Source: Acidobacteriaceae bacterium (GTDB taxonomy: Bacteria > Acidobacteriota > Terriglobia > Bryobacterales > Bryobacteraceae). Taken from it: a stretch of DNA of 44,595 bases. Made by a program: the position numbers and the translations under genes. Below, piece after piece: positions 41,311-44,595 of this stretch; position 1 is the first letter of the stretch, and each line of letters starts with the position of its first letter. The notes under the pieces are model-generated. The model made no database searches. It worked only from the letters and a program-made list of their open reading frames with translations, and was not told where the DNA came from. The stretch spans positions 1 through 44,595 of the forward strand of contig JADCJL010000155.1 of NCBI GenBank assembly GCA_020247055.1, read 5' to 3'.

Positions 41311-41655
41311 CTACCAGCCCCCAAATGGCACATTCTTCTCCCTTGGCACGCGCGCGAAAAATGGTTCGGCTATACCAGCGGCGGCAGCAGCCGCGCTTAC
41401 GTCAGCTAGCTTTGTGCCGTGCGCAATCAGGCGCGGTCCGTCTAGCGCCACCCACTCCCCGGCATACGGACCCGATTCCTTGGCGAGCCATAGCAGTTCC
41501 TCGCGGCGCTCACGGGTGGGTTCCTTTGATTCCCAGCTGAGCTTTGCCGGTTGTTCCTCGAGCGTTAAACGGACCCGTTGATGCTCGGGCAGAACGAGCG
41601 GTTCCAGGGGACGCAAGACCCCGTGTTCGTAAACGGCTTCGAGCTGTCGAGACAT
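41311..41655 (-). CDS. DUF104 (AF0104-type antitoxin) - DUF5678 fusion protein
   Basis: The protein has 114 residues from ATG 41655. The first about 40 residues (LEAVYEHGVLRPLEPLVL, then PEHQRVRLTLEE) match the short DUF104/AF0104 domain annotated as an antitoxin, usually beside PIN toxins. The second half (SGPYAGEWVALDGPRLIAHG, then AGIAEPFFARVP) matches DUF5678, a small domain of unknown role. The gene overlaps nothing and is followed after 3 bp by a retropepsin-like protease. The combination suggests a two-gene regulatory or toxin-antitoxin-like unit in which the protease may be the effector. Confidence 0.85.
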   Translation of the reverse strand: MSRQLEAVYEHGVLRPLEPLVLPEHQRVRLTLEEQPAKLSWESKEPTRERREELLWLAKESGPYAGEWVALDGPRLIAHGTKLADVSAAAAAAGIAEPFFARVPREKNVPFGGW

Positions 41656-41912
41656 GTTTTGATTGTACCGGGTTGGATCCGGCGAGGCATGTAGAAAGGA
41701 GGGCCACCGATGGCGTTTGCGCGCGACTGCTGGAAAATGGGTCTGTGTGTTCAATGCCGGTGTTCCCCAGTTATATTCATTACCCGACATAAGGCGTCGG
41801 CTGTTGCGTATAGTTGGGGCGTTGCGGGTTCTGTTGATCTGATTGCCCGAAGTCTTTCCACCCCGTCTCATCAGCTTGCCGCTCGATGCAGGAACATAGT
41901 GCTGAGGCCGTT

Positions 41913-42168
41913 ATGCCAAGCAACCTTCTCACTATCAGCCGGGCCGCGGAATTGCTCAACGTTAGCCGCGAGTTTATGGTCGACCTGCTCGATGAACGGA
42001 CGATTCTTTCCGTTGGAGCAGGTGTAAGACACAGGATTGAGGAACCTGTTCTGCTGGCCTTCCGCGAGCGCCGCAAGGCACGAAGCGATTCAGCAGATGG
42101 CGTGGGATGCGGTTGAAGCCGGCGTCTATGACCTCGTGGTTCTCCCGGAAGGCACCGAGGACGAATAG
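41913..42168 (+). pseudogene. Excisionase-type HTH DNA-binding protein with +1 frameshift
   Basis: From ATG 41913 the frame reads MPSNLLTISRAAELLNVSRE, then FMVDLLDERTI and RHRIEEPVLLAFRERR. That is the MerR/excisionase-like helix-turn-helix of small antitoxin-type proteins. After KARSDS it ends at 42116 with a non-family tail. Shifting by one base near 42081 restores EAIQQMAWDAVEAGVYDL, then VVLPEGTEDE, which ends at 42168, one base before the ATG of the metallophosphoesterase. The original protein would have about 85 residues. The shift could be a mutation, a sequencing error or a programmed event. Confidence 0.7.
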
Positions 42169-42169
42169 C

Positions 42170-42718
42170 ATGGCGAACGTCTGGTTCAGCGCCGACTTTC
42201 ACTTTGGCCATTCAAGCATCATTCGATACTGTGATCGTCCGTTTGCGAATACCGCCGAAATGGACGAGGCGATTCTTGAACGCGTCAACGAGTCAATGAA
42301 GGCCGACGACGAACTCTACTTTCTCGGCGACTTCTGTATCGGCGGACCGAAGGTCGCAGCCGCGTACCGGCAGAAGATCCGTTGCAAGAAGGTCTACTTC
42401 GTCCTCGGCAACCACGACCGCGTCATCAAAAAGATCGTGGACCAGTTCGTCTGGGTCAAGGAAATCGCCGAGGTCAATATTCGCAATCAGCCCATCGTGC
42501 TCTGCCACTACGCCATGAGGGTTTGGCATCACTCCGGCCGGGGAGCGTGGCAACTATACGGCCACTCGCACGGCAAACTCCCAGCCGCCGAGGGCAGCAA
42601 AAGCATGGATGTCGGCGTCGACACGAACGGGTTTCGCCCCTATTCCTTTGAGGAGGTCCGATCGAAGCTGCCGGTCCAGTCGATTGGCCGCGACATACCT
42701 GATCTTGAGAGCGCGTAG
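42170..42718 (+). CDS. Calcineurin-like metallophosphoesterase (phage-type, MPP superfamily)
   Basis: This 182-residue cytoplasmic protein contains the five MPP metal motifs: D9-x-H11 (FSADFHFGHSS), D54 (FLGDFCIGG), N81-H82 (LGNHDRVIK), H113 (LCHYAMRVWHHS) and H132-x-H134 (YGHSHGKLP). It probably binds two metal ions and cleaves phosphodiesters or phosphomonoesters. The group starting with 'WFxSDxHFGH' is common in phages and bacterial accessory regions. Its ATG is one base after the restored end of the HTH gene, so the pair forms a unit (HTH regulator plus enzyme). It abuts the convergent gene at 42720. Confidence 0.9.
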   Translation: MANVWFSADFHFGHSSIIRYCDRPFANTAEMDEAILERVNESMKADDELYFLGDFCIGGPKVAAAYRQKIRCKKVYFVLGNHDRVIKKIVDQFVWVKEIAEVNIRNQPIVLCHYAMRVWHHSGRGAWQLYGHSHGKLPAAEGSKSMDVGVDTNGFRPYSFEEVRSKLPVQSIGRDIPDLESA

Positions 42719-42719
42719 C

Positions 42720-43904
42720 CTAGTCGTCGGGTCGCCACGCGCGCCGTTTGCGGACGTCATCGATGACAAAACGGACGCCTTGGTTGTCAGACGGGTTCAG
42801 CCACAACATCCGCTCGCACACGGCAAGACTTTCTTCAAATCGTTCGAGCCGCCAGAGGCAAAAGCCGTATCCATTTAGGCACCGCAGGAACGGACGGTTG
42901 TCGATCATTCCCCAGGGCAGAACGCCGTTGAAGTCCGCGGGCAGTGACAATTCGCCTATCCGGACGCCAATCTCATAGTGTCGGATTGCGTCCTTCGGGC
43001 GCGTATCGAACGACAGATTCCCCAAGTGGGCGTAGGCGTCCAGGCAACGCAGGTCAGCGCGGCAGAGGCCCATCAAGATGTCATAGGCCCCAGAGTAGTC
43101 GCCAGCGGCCTTCTTCTCGTTGGACTCGATGATCGGATCGCTGCAGCCGTCCAGGTCTTCACCTGGGATCACCTGCTCCATCTCGAACTGCGGTCTTCGT
43201 CCACGCTTGATGATCTTCTTCGCCCAAACGCCGACAGGCTCGCCCGGCTCGCCCCAGTATTCGTCTGCGGGATCCCAGTCGCCGAAGGGTTGGAGTCGAA
43301 GTGGGGTCAACCCAATCGCTTTCGCGTCCAACCGAGTCGCCTCGATGGTGCCGGACAGGTATGGGTTGCCACCATAGGTCCACTGTTTGGCGGGTTTGAT
43401 CGTCGCGATCTCGCCTGGTACAACCTGCCAGAGTCTGTCGGCGCGAAGCGTGATCACCTCGCCCGTGTTCAAGATCTTGCACCGAGCGGCTCGCGCGGAG
43501 AGCGACAAGACAACAACCTCAATGTTGCCTGATGGAGGCTCGGTTCTTTGGGACTTCTTGGCGCGTGGCGATTCCGGAGTCAACGGTTCGACACCCATCC
43601 AGTGCCGATATGCCGCAATGTAGCGATGACTGGGTGCGTCCTCAAGGTGAACGTCCGCCGCGGCGACAACGTGCTTCGATCCATCTGGCCGACGGATTGT
43701 GGCGGTGAGTCCGCGGCGGGCGTTGCCGTCGTAGTCGAACTTCGTCACCTTCACGGGTTCTCCAGCGATCGCTGCAGCGCACGGAACCTTCACATTGTCT
43801 TCGAGCACCTGCCGCAGCGCCCACAGTTGCTCCTCATCGCCATGGGCGTCAGTGAGAATCTCATCTAGTAGCGCATCAAGCTCGCTGCTCCGTTTCCGGC
43901 TCAT
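42720..43904 (-). CDS. TPR-like protein of unknown function, 394 aa
   Basis: From ATG 43904, with GGAG 6 bases upstream, the protein begins MSRKRSSELDALLDEILTDA. A GTG at 43925 is an alternative start. The first 110 residues include VTKFDYDGNARRGLTATIRR, a small beta domain with HVVAAADVHLED; the middle has GEVITLRADRLWQVVPGEI. The last about 150 residues are helical with repeat character (YSGAYDILMGLCRADLRCLD, AYAHLGNLSF, then PKDAIRHYEIGVRIGEL, and FEESLAVCERMLWLNPSDNQ), resembling TPR units. No enzymatic motif is seen. It is probably a cytosolic protein of an accessory region. Codon use is less GC-biased than in the left part of the window. Confidence 0.7.
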   Translation of the reverse strand: MSRKRSSELDALLDEILTDAHGDEEQLWALRQVLEDNVKVPCAAAIAGEPVKVTKFDYDGNARRGLTATIRRPDGSKHVVAAADVHLEDAPSHRYIAAYRHWMGVEPLTPESPRAKKSQRTEPPSGNIEVVVLSLSARAARCKILNTGEVITLRADRLWQVVPGEIATIKPAKQWTYGGNPYLSGTIEATRLDAKAIGLTPLRLQPFGDWDPADEYWGEPGEPVGVWAKKIIKRGRRPQFEMEQVIPGEDLDGCSDPIIESNEKKAAGDYSGAYDILMGLCRADLRCLDAYAHLGNLSFDTRPKDAIRHYEIGVRIGELSLPADFNGVLPWGMIDNRPFLRCLNGYGFCLWRLERFEESLAVCERMLWLNPSDNQGVRFVIDDVRKRRAWRPDD

Positions 43905-44595
43905 CGCGTACTCCGGTTTTGCCACCTCATCTTGGCGGCCTCCAAGAACGAGAGTCGCATAATTCGCTCACCTCTCTCCAACACCCGCCTCTGCGGCGCA
44001 AATGACGATCAGGCGGCACCGTTCACGGAATCATTTCCCCGCAGACGGACGGAGACGTGTAAGCCACCGCAATCCATTGCGCGTCCACCACGGTCTGGCC
44101 AGCGCGCCCCACACTCTTGCCAGGGGGCATCATGCCGCCGCCAGCCACCTCCACGCAGTCACCCCCAAGTCCGCCTGGCGCACTCGACCTTCCCCCCAGC
44201 GGCGTCCCGGGGCCTCGAGCCCCGGCCCGCCGCCCTACCCCCAAACGCCCATCCACCTATGAGAGCGCCTCGTGTCAAGTAGGGGTTTCAACGGCAGAAA
44301 AGCCCCAAAATCTGGCATCGCAACCGCTGTTTGAATACACTACGAGCGCGCTGGCCGGGGATCGGGCAATGCTGGCGAGCAACCCGAGCACCGAGCCAGA
44401 GGCCGGGATGCGGGATGGCCGTACGCCGGACCTCCCGTCTCCCGCTCGGCCGAATCTATCTCGGCACCAAGCGCCAAACGCCGGGGTCCGGGGCAGAGCC
44501 CCGTCTGAATTTGCTTCCGGTTCACCTTCCTTTGCGGACAACCTTCGTCCCTCTGCGCTCCGGACTGCGGTCTTCCGTCCGATAAGTCACCGATT
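43905..44595. other. Right-edge region without a supported gene
   Basis: This is about 690 bases. Short frames on both strands have no ribosome binding site or family resemblance. The sequence just upstream of the TPR-like gene should hold its promoter, but no clear boxes were found. Nothing further could be supported up to the window end. Confidence 0.5.

Overview
The window looks like a chromosome segment of an Acidobacteriota bacterium close to Bryobacterales/Solibacterales ('Candidatus Solibacter'-like). The basis is high GC with strong C/G third-position bias, a secreted protein ending in the C-terminal domain known mainly from this lineage (TIGR03437-type, 6327-8024), TAT-exported Gfo/Idh/MocA and enolase-superfamily proteins, a PEP-CTERM protein, and a lipid A gene (lpxB) that implies a Gram-negative envelope. 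This placement is inferred from protein families; no rRNA is present.

Layout. 1-273: right end of an IS256-family element. 615-8024: PEP-CTERM protein, thioredoxin reductase, an M1-peptidase-fold protein without zinc ligands in operon with lpxB, an unknown protein, and the Solibacter-type surface protein. 8028-13930: a polysaccharide/glycan block on the minus strand (GDP-mannose dehydratase gmd, a decayed pyruvyl-transferase-like gene with a coiled-coil tail, a GT4-GT2 fusion, a GT2). 14030-15221: a compact plus-strand metal operon (SmtB/ArsR-type sensor, His-rich protein, Fur-family regulator) with a candidate operator. 15253-16765: msrA, msrB and a small secreted protein. 16766-18550: 5'-truncated tag, an EamA transporter with no usable start codon for its N-terminus, and a degenerate CPBP protease. 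18547-24866: a phosphonate catabolism cluster (PhnX, FAD amine oxidoreductase, OPA-family MFS carrier, secreted phosphatase/phosphodiesterase-superfamily hydrolase, PhnZ, RidA and a TAT-exported rhamnonate-dehydratase-like enzyme). 24879-38562: mostly housekeeping and envelope genes (NYN/OST-HTH RNA-binding nuclease-like protein, GT2, hybrid histidine kinase, dcd, tRNA-Ala, methyltransferase, tatA/B and tatC, SDR, Gfo/Idh/MocA, cytochrome c-SUMF1 fusion, ApbE). 38563-44595: an accessory tail with apparently lower GC, holding a decayed nitrilase, hicBA, a tRNA-Leu 3' fragment, a DUF104/DUF5678-retropepsin pair, a frameshifted HTH gene next to a metallophosphoesterase, and a TPR-like protein.

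How the genes work together. The phosphonate cluster forms a coherent route. An organophosphate/phosphate-type antiporter could import an aminophosphonate. The FAD enzyme would oxidise the amine to an imine, RidA would speed imine hydrolysis to phosphonoacetaldehyde, and PhnX would release phosphate and acetaldehyde. PhnZ, whose iron ligands all match the characterised enzyme at a constant offset, offers a second, oxidative route from a 1-hydroxylated aminophosphonate. No PhnW transaminase, PhnY dioxygenase or PhnCDE transporter is visible here. The SmtB-like/His-rich/Fur-like operon reads as a zinc homeostasis unit. The least described items are the DUF104/DUF5678-aspartic protease pair, the HTH-metallophosphoesterase pair, the pseudo-M1 peptidase tied to lpxB, and the Tyr/Asp-rich tails shared by the Tat subunits.
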